A DNA stretch of 64,000 nucleotides from NCBI GenBank assembly GCA_019925105.1, contig JAHGAU010000021.1:966267-1030266 (forward strand), written 5' to 3'. A program made the position numbers and the translations under genes. Source of the stretch: Niebla homalea. Its lineage: Eukaryota; Ascomycota; Lecanoromycetes; Lecanorales; Ramalinaceae. Under the pieces are notes generated by a model. That model saw only the letters and a list, made by a program, of their open reading frames with translations. It did not search any database and was not told the DNA's origin. Below, in pieces: positions 12,734 to 23,933 of this stretch (within the stretch, counting starts at the first letter, position 1; each line of letters opens with the position of its first letter).

Positions 12734-13350
12734 AAAGGTAATCGATTATAGTATTATTTACCTATAAAGTTAAGTATACGGGATAAACGTAAGTTATTAA
12801 GGAAGCTATTTAACTAAAGGACCTATTAAAATAAATATAACTTAATAAATCTAAATATATATTTATTATTACGATTTATAATAATAATTAAGGGGTTATC
12901 GTATTAACTAAAAACCCGGTATATTACGTAAGGATAAAGTATATAAGTATTTAATTATACTGGCTACGGGAATAACTTAAGGTTAATATTATTAATCTTA
13001 AATATATTTATATTATGGAGTAGGTAATTAACAGGTTAATAAAGGCCTTATTTATTAAGACCTTTATATAATTTAAATAGGCATTAAAACTTAAAAAGCC
13101 ATTATATCGACAGTTTAAGGACTATATACTTACCGACGGCGGACCTAATAATAAGCCGGGTAATAAGGGATAAATAAGTGGTAACTATATAGGGGAGCTA
13201 GTTACTTAAGAACCAGGAAAGTTAGTTACTTAATAATTAGGGGAGCTACTTAGTAAATACGGTAATTAAACTCTTATATAAAAGGATATAACGTTAAGGC
13301 TATAAAGGAGCTATTTAATAAGTGAGATTTACGGGCTATATATAAAGTTT

Positions 13351-13359
13351 AAAGGGGAG
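13351..13359 (+). other. Polypurine tract of copia A
   Basis: AAAGGGGAG stands directly before the 3' LTR. Copia C has the matching GAAGGGGAG at 55950-55958. It primes plus-strand DNA synthesis in this family. Confidence 0.8.
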
Positions 13360-13521
13360 TATTAAATATACAGGATCGCTACTTAAGAAATTACATAACG
13401 CGGATCAGATTAAATAAGGCGGACGTATTAAACCTAAGTGGGATAGCGGCATATAGCCTTGCATATAATCTCACTTTGTATATAGTAATAATCAAGCAAC
13501 TTACACCTCTCAATTTCAACA
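13360..13521 (+). repeat. 3' LTR of copia A (162 bp)
   Basis: The LTR runs from TATTAAAT (originally TGTTAAAT) to CAATTTCAACA, giving TG...CA ends with short inverted termini. The copia B 5' LTR (23760-23921) has exactly the same length, and the copia C 3' LTR (55959-56077) is a truncated version. The middle, with GGATCAGATTA and GGGATAGCGGCAT, is little affected by RIP. Confidence 0.88.
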
Positions 13522-13700
13522 TATATTTAATTAATTAATTACTAATTAACCTATATTTGTAAATACTTATTATTATAAAATTACTTAAATTAATACTTAT
13601 TCCTTACTCCCGTACGTTTTTTTATATCTTAATATAAATTATAAATCCGGTAAAAAACAACGTATATATTTAATAATTAATTCTGTTTTATAATTAATTT
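13522..13700. other. AT-rich sequence between copia A and S3
   Basis: AT-rich sequence without recognisable coding content. It continues beyond S3 at 14057 and may belong to the same gypsy-bearing host block. The last ten bases (13691-13700) form the left duplication of S3. Confidence 0.5.
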
Positions 13701-14056
13701 GATTGATTAATTGATTAATTTATACTACGGATCTAGCTAAGTTAATTCCGGCGTTCCTTAATAACCGGCCATTAGGCCTTATTAATGACCGGAAAAACCT
13801 AATATCCATAACGTTAAGACCAAAAACCAGTATTTACCTAGCCTTTACTTCTATTTTAAAAGATTAAAAATATCTATAGCTGTTTGAAGAATAATAATTT
13901 ATTTATACACTTTTTCCAAGAAAGCTATAATATTAAAACCGAGTCCTTTTAAGGGTTACCTTTGGACCTACTACTCTTTCGTCTCCCCACGGGCCTGCTC
14001 TATGCCAACATCTTAAGTAATATTTCTGAATGCCCTCACCGGCACGTGCGCTATTA
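13701..14056 (-). mobile_element. Short LINE-derived element S3 (356 bp)
   Basis: Minus-strand counterpart of S1 and S2. The tail (GATTGATTAATTGATTAA) is at the left. The 5' end at 14056 reads TAATAGCGCACGTGCC on the minus strand, which falls 5 bases inside the S1/S2 start. Flanking TARTTAATTT (13691-13700, 14057-14066) is a 10-bp duplication with one G/A difference of RIP type. Its 3' part belongs to a third subtype shared with T1 (a GGCC-rich variant before the terminal block). The half near 14056 retains CpA/TpG. Non-coding. Confidence 0.85.
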
Positions 14057-14066
14057 TAGTTAATTT

Positions 14067-14309
14067 AAAAATTATAATTATAACCAATATTAGAGTATAA
14101 GCCCCTCTAGGGTGGTTGGAAGACAAAGGGTATATTACGTATAATTAAAGATATTAAAGTATAGAAATATAGGAGTCAAAAGGCCGAAGGCCTTAATATA
14201 CTTAATCGGTAATACTCCTGGGTGCCGGATTAATCCCGGGCTTAGCCCGGGGTAAACCCGGTAAGGCCTACACCTTAACTATTAACGCCCCTAAACCCTA
14301 ATATTACTA
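14067..14309. other. Low-RIP flank of copia D with palindromes
   Basis: About 240 bases relatively rich in G and C and only lightly RIP-mutated. It contains AAGGCCGAAGGCCTT (14190-14204 region) and CCCGGGCTTAGCCCGGG (about 14237-14253), both strong inverted repeats. It is directly continuous with 20921 onward once copia D is removed. Because the neighbouring gypsy pol reads on the minus strand toward it, it may be the gypsy 3' non-coding region or LTR; no second copy is present to confirm an LTR. Confidence 0.45.
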
Positions 14310-14315
14310 CCCCCC
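14310..14315. repeat. Target-site duplication of copia D, left copy
   Basis: Six C residues directly before the TG of the left LTR, matched by six C residues at 20915-20920 after the right LTR. Confidence 0.8.
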
Positions 14316-14530
14316 TGTCAAATTTGAGAGGTACTAGTTGGTTCATTTAATCTATCTAAGAGATTTGATTAAGTCCAAGAATTCCGCGTTAACCCGATTA
14401 GGTAAAACTATTATATTTAACGTTAAATCCGGGACCTTATTATTTTTTTTCTTACGTTATATATAAGTCTTATAGGTTACGTAATTAAATTACGTAATAT
14501 CTCTTAACGTTCTTTTCTTAAATTTCGATA
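14316..14530 (-). repeat. Left (3') LTR of copia D, 215 bp
   Basis: Starts TGTCAAATTTGAGAGG and ends AAATTTCGATA (originally ...TTCGACA). It is the same length as the right LTR. The outer end is almost RIP-free, but RIP increases toward the interior, where the right LTR motif CACGTGAACAGATCACGTG has become TACGTAATTAAATTACGTA. Confidence 0.9.
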
Positions 14531-17500
14531 TTCTTACTTAAATTCTTAACAGATTTATATTACCATTAATTATTATACTTTAAGGGCCCTTTTAATCCGG
14601 CTACTTATAAAGTAAATATCGTTTTTTAATAAAAATACCTGTTTTAAAAAATATTTTCAATTATTTTACTTTATATATTAAATTTAAATTAAAAAGGGTT
14701 TAATAATCCTTTATAATAATAAAAGTCTATATTATAAATACACCCTTAAAAGTCTTTAAGTTGAGAAATCTATATTACGGACTTAAATAAATAAGATTTT
14801 AAGGAAAATAATAAAATTATATATTTATAATATAGGGAATATATTACTTAAAATATAGAAAATAAAATTTAATTATTTAAAGTATATAAAAACTATATAC
14901 CCGGAGTATACCTAAAATATAACTTTTATAGGATAAATATAATCGGGAATTAACTTTTATATAATTAAAACTTAAAATTAATTACTTAAGTAAAATATAA
15001 AGAATAAACGACCTTATTAATTAAAAAAAAAAACTCCTTAAAGTTAAATATTTAACGGAATAATCTGAAAGCATCCTTAAAGATAAGTTTTATAAGCCTA
15101 TTTATAATTTATTAATTAATAAGGGTCCATTAAATATTAATATTATAATTAACGATTTTTTTACGTTATTACTTTAATTAAATAATAACGTATTTAATAT
15201 AAAAGTAAAATAAAGGGTCCTTAGATAAAGTAATTGCCCCTTAATTATTATTATAAATAATAATATATCAAGGTAAGTTATTCCCGGGATTAATTTATTA
15301 AGAAAACCGTAAAATTAAATAACTTCCTTTATAACTTAAGTTTAATTAAAGAATTCAGCTTTATAAAAGGAAAAGGCTACGTTAAGTTATCTTTTAAATA
15401 ATTAATTAATTATAATATTACCGATATTAAAAATATAACCTAAAATAAAGCGATAGGTTATAATATTATTACCTTAATTTAAATCCGTAAAGCCTTAAAG
15501 AAATATAATTCTTCCTTAAAAAATAAAATAATAACTAACGGTTTTCTTTAAGTATTAAAAGATCTTTTTAATAACTTTTTAATAAGTTTTATAAAAGTTT
15601 AATATAAAACGGTAAATTACCAATATAAAGTATATAATATTAAGCTTAATATTTAATATAACGTATATTAAAGACCTTATTATTAATTAATAATTTTTTA
15701 ATAATTTTTAAATTAAAATATAATTCTTCTTAATAAATACCGGCTTAAACTTTATAATAATTTCTATTAAGGTATTTTTATTAATAGCTTCTTATATATT
15801 AAATTACTTAAGGATCCGTTTAATATAACCGGATTATTTTAATTAAAAAATATTATTAAAGCGGTTATAAAAGACCGTTATACTTAAATAATAACTATAA
15901 AAACTTAAATCCGTTATATAGAATTTTTTATTTAAGGACTTTTTAATGGCTTTAATACCTTATTAAAAAGGATTAATAAATAAAATATTATTTATATAAA
16001 AGGCAATAATAATATTATTAACCGGCTTAATAAAAACGTTATAATCCGAATTAATAAGAATAAAACCCGATTACTTTATAAATTTAATAAATATTTTATA
16101 TTAAATTTAAGGTAATTATTTAAGTTTATAAAGCGCTTTTCTTAACTTATAAATTTTATTAATATTATTTTTAAAGTTTTTAAATTATTTTATTTAAATA
16201 TTTTCCTTTACGTTACTATAAAAAAATATTATAATTACGTTTATTTACTTTAAGTCTTAGTTATACATTATTATTAAAGTAAAGATTATCTTATAACTTA
16301 TAGGTTTAATAATTAAAGTAAAAGTTTTATTATAATTTAAGTTTAAATATTACTTAAATTTACGGATAACCTAACGGGCTTTAAAGCGGATAATTTCCTT
16401 TTATAAATTTCGCTTTAAAGTATATATTTAACGGTTATAAAAGACGTTCCTCTTTTTAAAACGTTTAATAAAGACTTAAATATAATTATTTTTAATAGAT
16501 TTATATTTAGTCCCTATAATACCGTTTTATTTAAGTTAAAAATAAGAATCTTTTTAAGCTTTAATATAAGTTTTAAATATGATTAATTCCGTAAGATTTA
16601 TAAATAAGATTAATATGAATAGCCTTAAAAAGTTTAAAGAAAATTCTTAGATTTAAATTCCGGGGTATCGTTTAAGGATAATATTATAATCTAAAGGAAA
16701 TAAACCTTATTTAAGAGTTTTAAAAGAGTTTATTAAGGTTATTTAATAATTTATAAGGTTATTAATAGCCTATAATATTAAAGTATTTTTTAAGGTTAAA
16801 GATAAAGGAGTATTTAACCCTGAAAAAAACAATATTGCCTTTAAGGATATTACCTTAAAAAGTTATAAACGTAGAATAAAATAAAGTAAAACTATTATAA
16901 AAGGTTTATTTCCGTTTATTTAAATAGAATTAATAAACTATTGATAAAAATTTAACTTTTTTAATTATATTTTTCCCCCTTTATTATAAGATTTATAGTT
17001 TTTAAAGTATCCTTCTTTTTACGTTATATAATTTAAGAGATTAAAAAAACCCGGTCGGTATTATAAAGTAATATATATTATTTTAATATTACCCCTAGAA
17101 ACTGATTAAAGTGCTTAATTTAACTTTAAGTTCCTTTTTATTAAAGCCAATAGCGGGTTTACGGTATATATAATATTTTTTAATTTTAAGTTTTCGAATA
17201 TTATATAAATAAAACTTCGCTCTAATAAGCAATTTATAGGGTATTTTACTTTAATCGGTAATAAATAACCGGTTATATAAGTAAATAGCAGTTTAAATAG
17301 CTTATATTTAATAATCCTTAAACTTTAAACTTATATTTAAAAATATAATTCTTATTATTATTATTAAGGTTTAACCGAGTCTTTTTAAGGCGTTATTTTA
17401 TTAAGGGGTTTTATAAGTAATAAGCTTTTACGTAATACTTAAATTAATACGTTATTAAGTGAAAATATTAATATTTAATTTATTATTTAATTAAATATAA

Positions 17501-20500
17501 TAAATTTAAAACTTAGAATATTTATATATTTTCCGGAATTATTTAAGAAATTTATAGATATCCTCCTTAATATTGGTAATTTTAACCGTAGAATATTTAA
17601 TATAATTATTAAGATAAGTAATTATATATATTTTTATTTTTTTATAATTAATAAATCCTATAATATTAATATAAATAAAGTTTATATAAAAGCATTTTAA
17701 ATAAATAAGGCATTTATAGGGTTTATTCTTTATTTTATAGACCGTATAATATAAATAAGGGTCTTCTTTTAAGGGTAGTTTATTTAAATTTATACCTTAT
17801 AATATACCGGTAAGACGTTTAATATTATTTTTACTTAAATAACCTATCCGTTTATATTATAATTTAAGTGCCTTTTTATTAATAATATAAGGCCCGGGCA
17901 AGGAATTATTTAAGTTAAATACGGTAAATTTAACCTTTACGTTTTTAATTTTTATTTAAATAAGTTAATCTTTTTTCTTTAATATATTAAGGTTAATAAA
18001 AACGGTAATAAACGCCTTAATAAACCTTTAAAAAGTAAAATAAAAAAGGTTATTTAATTATATTTAAACGGTAATACGTTTATCGTTAATTTAAATATTA
18101 AGTAATTTATCTTTAAAAATAAGTTTTAAGGAATATTTATTTTAAGTTAATTAACCTTAAGAAATTAAGTTAATTAACGTATCCGGAATATAAAGAACGT
18201 TAAAAAGTTATAAAATCCTCTTTATATTATTAACCTTATAATAGACTTCAATAATATTTAAGTTTATTAACTTAAAGTATTTTTTAAGTTTATTTATAAC
18301 GGTAACTTTATTAATAATTATAATATAATAATTAATAAATATAATTTTATCCCAAGTTAAATATTAAAAATAAATATTATTTAAAGTTTATTTCTTAATA
18401 ATTAACTTAACCGAAAATGCTTTTTAAGTAATAATATATACCTCCGAAGAACTATTATAAATATATTTATTATCCGACTTATTAAATTTCTTTTTATCTT
18501 TATTATTATTACCGTTTAAAGAACGCTTTTTACCTTTATTATTTTTACCTTTATTATTATCTTTATTATTATTCTTTTAATTATAAGTACCGGCGGTATA
18601 AAAATTAATATAATAAAAAGTATAATACTTTATTAACCGTTAAGTTTAAGCTCCGTTTAATCCTTTTATTATATTTTTCTATAACTTAATCGTAATAATT
18701 TAAGCCTTAAGATTTAATCTTAAAAGTTAATTTATTAAATAGGTTTTAACGATATACGTTACGTCGTTATGGTTAAATATAAAGTTACGTATTATTTAAA
18801 GTATTCAATTAATAGCGTATTTTAACGTATAAGCAGGAATATTAATAGTTTTCTTAATATTAAGGATATTATTTTCTTTTTCTTATTATATAATTAAGTT
18901 ATATATTTAAATATATCAAGTAAAATATTAATTATATTTTTCTTTAAACCTTTATAAAAAAAGAAAGATTAAATAATTAATATTTATTTTAAGAATTAAG
19001 GATATTATAATAATATTATTATAGATAAGTTTCAATTAAGCTATATAATTAAAAACGTCCTTATATTAATAAAGCTTTAATAAAATTAATTAATTATATA
19101 AATTATTAAAATACCTTAAGCCTTTTAACTTATAAGTAATAACTATATTTTTTTAAAATTTATAAATATTTTTATAGTTATTAAAGTTAATAATATAAAT
19201 AAATCTTGAATAAAATTAAATAATATTTATGGTTAAATTATAGTTTTATTTTTATTTTTATTTTTTTTAATTTTAATCCGTAATAGTTTCTTTATTTTTT
19301 TTAATAAACTTAATTTATTTATTAACTTAAATATAACTTTAATATTAAGCTTAAATTAAAATACGTTTTATTTTATATATTTAACTTTAAAAGCCTTTAA
19401 GGCTTTTAAGTTTAAGAATATAAGTAAGTAATCTATAAACTTTAATCCGGAGTTTTTTAATTATTTTAAATAAAAAAATAAATAATATAATTAAAGAATT
19501 CAGTATTAATATTTAAAAAAAACTTTTACCTTAAATTTATTAAAAAAGTAACTTAAAGTAAAAAAAAAAAGATTACTTTAATTTAAATTAAAATAAGCTA
19601 GGTTTAAATATTATAATTCTTTAAGGAATTATTTTTTTCTTAAGAGATTAACGGTATTAAAAAAATTATATTTAAAGATTTTAAATAACCTATATTATTC
19701 TAAATTATCTATAAGAAGTAAAATATTTAATATCCTTAAGAAAAATAAAGACGGAATCTTTTATATTATTTAGCCTCCCAGTTATTAATGGTTATAAAAG
19801 AGATTAATTCCGTATAGATCTATTTTAAGACCGTAATAATAATATGGAAAAAGAATTTTCAATATTACCGTTCTTAATAAAGCTTTAAATAAACTTTAAT
19901 TAAATATTAATAAACTTAATATTTAACTTAAGTAACAATATAATAATAGGGAGTCTCTTACGAGATTTTCCTTAAGAATTTATCTTCTTAAAGGATAATA
20001 AAGGTTAATCTTTATTATTATATAATAATAAACGTTTAAAATAATAAGTTAAATTAATTATCTTAATATAAATTTATATATATAAATAAGTAATAATATA
20101 TACGCTTTAAACCCTTAATAATTAAGGGTTTAAATTAAAGGAAATAAGCCTATAATAGAAATAATTAATAATAATATACGTAACGGGTAATTTCCGTTAA
20201 ACGAAATATTAAATTTATAAGAATTATTATTTATTTTTAAAAATTTTCTTTTAAAAACGGGTATATTAAGGTTAAAATTAAAATTTTCTCGTTAAAATAT
20301 AAATAACTACGTATATATACGGTTACCCTTAAGGTAATAATTTTATTAAAATCGTTAATTGCGATTTTTATACTTTAAAAATTTTTATATTATAAAAGGA
20401 TTTAAATACCTTAAATTTACGATAATAAGATAATTATAATTAAGTTTATATATAATTTAAAGCTTTTATATATTATAAGTATTATTAATTATTTATATAT

Positions 20501-20687
20501 TAAGTTAAACTTATAATTTAAAGGTTATTATATTAATTTAAGGAGGAAAATTACAATATATAGGTTAAGAAACGTTTTAAGTCGGTAAGGTCTTAAGTTA
20601 ATAAAATTAATATTAAACCTATTAAAATATTATTAAAGTTATATAAATACTTAAATATGTTTAATTAAACCCGGAAAACGTTTTTCC
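14531..20687 (-). pseudogene. Copia D gag-pol remnant
   Basis: Internal region of copia D on the minus strand. The best-preserved landmark is a zinc knuckle at 18583-18624: reading Y-T-F-Y-Y-I-N-F-Y-T-A-G-T-Y, it restores to the spacing C-x2-C-x4-H-x4-C if each Tyr is taken as RIP-changed Cys or His. Downstream of it (lower coordinates) lies a long basic, Asn/Lys-rich stretch and then room for protease, integrase, reverse transcriptase and RNase H. I could not place the active-site boxes of those with confidence. No frame is open for any length. Confidence 0.7.
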
Positions 20688-20698
20688 GGGCTTATAAC
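20688..20698 (-). other. Primer binding site of copia D
   Basis: GGGCTTATAAC on the plus strand, i.e. GTTATAAGCCC on the element strand, directly inside the 5' LTR. One TG-to-TA change from the half-tRNA initiator-Met complement. A hairpin-forming CCCGGAAAACG / CGTTTTTCCGGG follows in the leader. Confidence 0.75.
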
Positions 20699-20699
20699 T

Positions 20700-20914
20700 T
20701 ATTAAATTTAAGAGGTATTAATTAATTAATTTAATTTATTTAAGAGATTTAATTAAGTTTAAGAATTTTACGTTAACCCGATTAAGTAAAATTATTATAT
20801 CCAACGTTAAATCCGGGACCTCGTTATTTTACCTCCTACGTTATATATAAGTCTTATAGGTTACGTGAACAGATCACGTGATATCTCTTGGCGCTCTCTT
20901 CTTGGATTTCGACA
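20700..20914 (-). repeat. Right (5') LTR of copia D, 215 bp
   Basis: Starts TATTAAATTTAAGAGG (RIP form of the left LTR start) and ends CTTGGATTTCGACA. Its outer end, including CACGTGAACAGATCACGTG and GCGCTCTCTTCTTGG, keeps its original bases, while its inner end is saturated with TpA, which is the mirror image of the left LTR. Confidence 0.9.
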
Positions 20915-20920
20915 CCCCCC
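20915..20920. repeat. Target-site duplication of copia D, right copy
   Basis: C6 directly after the LTR end GACA; pairs with 14310-14315. Confidence 0.8.
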
Positions 20921-21590
20921 TTAGGAAAGGCTCGTTTTCGAGCCTGTAAATATATTAAAAGGAAAAAATTTTAAACTTAAAATCACCCCTTTTACCCTAC
21001 TAATTAACTAGGTAACTAAAGTAAGGTCTATATATTACCCAGCTTACCCGTTATTAGCTGGCCGGGTAAATAATAGAGGAATCATAGATTACCCAGCTTA
21101 CCCGTTATTGGTTAACAAGGTAAGTAATATAAAAGTTATAGATTACCCAGCTTCCCCGTCACTGGTTAACCGGGTAAGTGGTATAAGAGTTACGGGGGTA
21201 GGATCGTGGCGGTAGCCGGGTAAGTGGTATAAGTAAGCGGGGGTAGGATTATGGCGGTAACCACTATAGTAAACCTTGAAACGCGATTTCGTCCGGGGGG
21301 TTCCTGGGTAAATATCGTTTTTTACGATTTAACCCCTTTTTAAAATATTTTTTTAACCTTCTTATTTTATATATTAACTTTATATTAATAAAAGGGTATA
21401 TAATCCTTATAGATAAATAATAATAATAATATCTACTTTAATAGCTTTAAAGAGCTATGAGTCTATTTTAAAAAGCCTTTAAACTTAATAAGGACATAAT
21501 ACATAACTTATAATTTTAAGTTTCATACCCGGAAAGTTTATTATTTACTTTAAATATTTAAGGTAATTTTTAAACAATTAATATATTAAT
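20921..21590. other. Gypsy 3' flank with tandem repeats
   Basis: Non-coding, moderately RIP-mutated. It holds a perfect hairpin GGCTCGTTTTCGAGCC (about 20929-20944), a 54-bp tandem array (21034-21195) and then a partial 46-bp repeat (21170 onward). It joins 14309 if copia D is removed. It lies downstream of the minus-strand gypsy pol, so it is probably 3' untranslated or LTR sequence, but this is inference. Confidence 0.5.
21034..21195. repeat. 54-bp tandem repeat, 3 copies
   Basis: Units begin at 21034, 21088 and 21142 with ATTACCCAGCTTACCCGTTA or a close variant. A second, 46-bp repeat starting CCGGGTAAGTGGTATAAG overlaps the last unit (21170) and recurs at 21216. Confidence 0.85.
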
Positions 21591-23759
21591 TAGATTTCCG
21601 GGCCGTAATCCGGGTTTATCCGGGTATTTTTTATAAAAAGTTTTAATTAATTCTTAAATAGAAAGGAATTCTCCGGTGTTGATATAATATTAAACTTTAT
21701 CCGGGGGTAAGTTTACCTTATTTATTTATCTTAATATTATAGCCTTTATCTTCGGTTAATACGTTAAAGGTTAATAATTTCTTTAAAATTTTACTCCTTA
21801 ATACCTTTTTTATTAATAATAATAGTTTTTAAAAATAAATTAATTTATCCCGGTAAAACAATATCTTAAAAAAAAAATATAGGTTAATTCGCTTCTTTAA
21901 AAAGTAAAATAAACCCGGAAAGTATTTAAGACGTTTAATTCATAAGAGGAATAATATTATTTAAGGATAATATAAAAACTTAAATATTTATAATTTAGCT
22001 TTTTATTAAACCGATTAACTATTAGATACTAAAGGTTTCAGTAAATTTTGTTATTAATTTTGAACTTTACGTTTTTACGTTAACGGTTAACTTATTTGAA
22101 CGTTTTATTATAAGCCTTATTAAGATTAAAACGAATTATAGTAAGAATTTCTTATATAATTTTAATAATATTAATAACTTTTTTAACTTAAAGTTATTAA
22201 CGGGTAATAACGTAATTAATATTATTAATTTTAAATAATATCCTTAAGTAAAAGCCTTCATTAAAATAAAAAAATACTATTTTAGTTAACTAATCTAATA
22301 AACAATTATCGTATTTAATTGTTTTATAAATAATTTACGTAAATTTAAGGTCCCTATTTTATTTTTTAATTTATTCTTTTAATTTAACCGTTACTTTTAA
22401 CGTAATAAAGAGTCGAGGTTTAAGGGTTAATTTTAATTTAATATAATAAAAAACGCGATATTTTATCAATAACTCAAAAGCAATAATTTAAAATAATATT
22501 ATCCGGAAGGCCGTAATATTTGATTATTTTCCTAATAAAGAATTAAGTTATGTCTTTAAAGAAAACCCCTTTTTTTATATAATAAAGGATATAATATCGG
22601 TTTTTAAATAATATATAAATTATAATAAGGATAACATTTATATTAAATATGTAATTACTAATAAAGTTAATTAAAAGATTAATTTATTTTATGTTAAGAT
22701 TTCTGATTAATAAAGTAATCCTATAGGCTTTTATTATAAAGCCTTAAACTGAAAATAAATATTATGATTTAGTACATAACAGTTAATATTATCTTATAAA
22801 ATAGGTTAAAAGAAGTATTAAAAAGTAAGTTTAATTATATAATTCCGGCCGGGGTAATTATTAATTAATTTATTATAAATATACTTTAAGATATCCGTAA
22901 TAAATAATATTAATATTTATAATTTATTTTTATTAATAAATGTATTAAACTAAACTTTAATATAGATTAAAAATATACCTTTAAAGTTAAATAATCTATC
23001 CTCCGTAATTATTATTTTAGATTCCGTTAAAATTTTTATCGCTATAATTAACTTCCCGGATTTACTTATAAGACCTAAGTTTTTGAGTATTAAATAGATT
23101 GATACCGGTATTTTCCCCACCTTATTTAGGATTAAAACCTCAAAGCGTTCAGAAAGTAAAACGGTTTAAAATTAATCTTTAACCCTATTATCGTTATTAC
23201 TTTATAATTAATATTTAAATATTTAAATAAGGAAACATTATTTAAGTAAGCTTAAATAACAACGTTTAGATGATTAAATTAAACCTTATTTATATATTAT
23301 TAATATAAAGCGGAGTTATTAATCGAATTAAAAGGTATAACTGTTTATATTTAAAAGCGTTAAATAGAATAATGACCATAATAAATTTTTACTTTCTGGA
23401 TATATACGGAGCTTATTAAAGGCTACGATAATATCTAAGCGGGTAATTGGTTTATAATTAATAACTCAGAATAATACCTACTAAATCAGAAGGATAGGGT
23501 AGTAATTCCCCTTAATAAGAATATTAATACTATGGTAATTTACGTATAGTTATAAGTTACTATTAAACCTAAGGTCAAAAAGAATAAAGGATTTATAAAG
23601 GGCTTTACTATGTTTAATAAATTCTTTTTCCAAGTTTTTAATAATACAATCCTTTAATTTTTAAAGCTTATAACTTAAAAGCGGATAAATATGATTTTAA
23701 GGGGGATCCTTTTAAGGTTAAATTAATCTTATAATCATAGTCCCGGTACGGGGGTAATT
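21590..23759 (-). pseudogene. Ty3/gypsy pol remnant (RT, integrase, C-terminal part)
   Basis: Minus-strand pol of a Ty3/gypsy retrotransposon, broken by stops and 5'-truncated by the copia B LTR. The reverse transcriptase is seen at 23355-23447 (I-T-R-L-D-I-I-V-A-F-N-K-L-R-I, the family F-T-K-L-D-x-x-x-A-F-x-x-x-R-I region) with I-L-F and Y-V-N-Y-x-S-I-N upstream (23500-23600). Integrase follows: Y-Y-G-L-P-D-N-I-I at about 22488-22518, then S-T-L-Y-Y-x-K-S-N-G-x-I-K-R-I-N at about 22375-22425, matching the S-T-x-Y-H-P-x-x-D-G-Q-T-E-R-x-N motif. Near 21620-21690, F-Y-K-K-Y-P-D-K-P-G-L-R-P resembles the C-terminal tail of such polyproteins. RT before integrase is the gypsy order. Confidence 0.85.
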
Positions 23760-23921
23760 TATTAAATGTGCAGGATCGCCACTTGGGAGATTACGTAACG
23801 CGGATCAGATTAGATAAAGCGGACGTACTAAACTTAAGTAAAATAGCGGCATATAACTTTATATATAGTTTTACTTTATATATAGTAATAATTAAGTAAC
23901 TTATACCTTTTAATTTTAATA
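23760..23921 (+). repeat. 5' LTR of copia B (162 bp)
   Basis: Runs from TATTAAATGTGCAGGATCGCC to TAATTTTAATA, colinear and equal in length with the copia A 3' LTR. The outer third is nearly unmutated; the inner part is RIP-saturated. Confidence 0.88.
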
Positions 23922-23922
23922 A

Positions 23923-23933
23923 GTTATAAGCCC
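23923..23933 (+). other. Primer binding site of copia B
   Basis: GTTATAAGCCC two bases inside the 5' LTR, the same RIP form of the initiator-Met half-tRNA complement as in copia D. Confidence 0.75.

Larger units (their letters stand above)
2284..13521 (+). mobile_element. Ty1/copia element A, 3' portion with nested insertions
   Basis: Plus-strand copia retrotransposon, 5' part missing because LINE B1 is inserted at the left. The internal sequence matches copia B (25700-26902) and copia C (30060-30298, 52225-55958). A catalytic integrase aspartate lies at 10047-10049 in the context L-I-Y-T-D-F-L. The reverse transcriptase YVDD box is at 11759-11770, where both Asp codons are now Asn. A purine tract (13351-13359) and a 162-bp 3' LTR (13360-13521) close the element. 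Insertions inside it are a TA-flanked element, LINE A1 and short element S2. It is thoroughly RIP-mutated and inactive. The exact left junction with B1 is approximate. Confidence 0.85.
14316..20914 (-). mobile_element. Complete Ty1/copia element D, 6.6 kb
   Basis: Complete LTR retrotransposon on the minus strand: 215-bp LTRs at both ends and a C6 target duplication. The primer binding site next to the right LTR reads GTTATAAGCCC on the minus strand, a RIP-altered GTTATGAGCCC, which is the complement of the initiator-Met tRNA anticodon loop as used by copia-type elements. A gag zinc knuckle lies at 18583-18624, which fixes the orientation. It inserted into the gypsy-bearing block. The interior is stop-ridden, so it is inactive. 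It differs in LTR length and sequence from copia A, B and C and is a separate family. Confidence 0.9.

Noticed and set aside
13360..13521. tRNA-like or other RNA gene in the conserved GGATCAGATTA segment
   Set aside because: The segment is part of an LTR present three times; no cloverleaf or box elements could be drawn.
14230..14260. CCCGGGCTTAGCCCGGG as a transcription terminator
   Set aside because: No gene ends there and bacterial-type terminators are not expected in a fungal genome; it is just noted as a palindrome.
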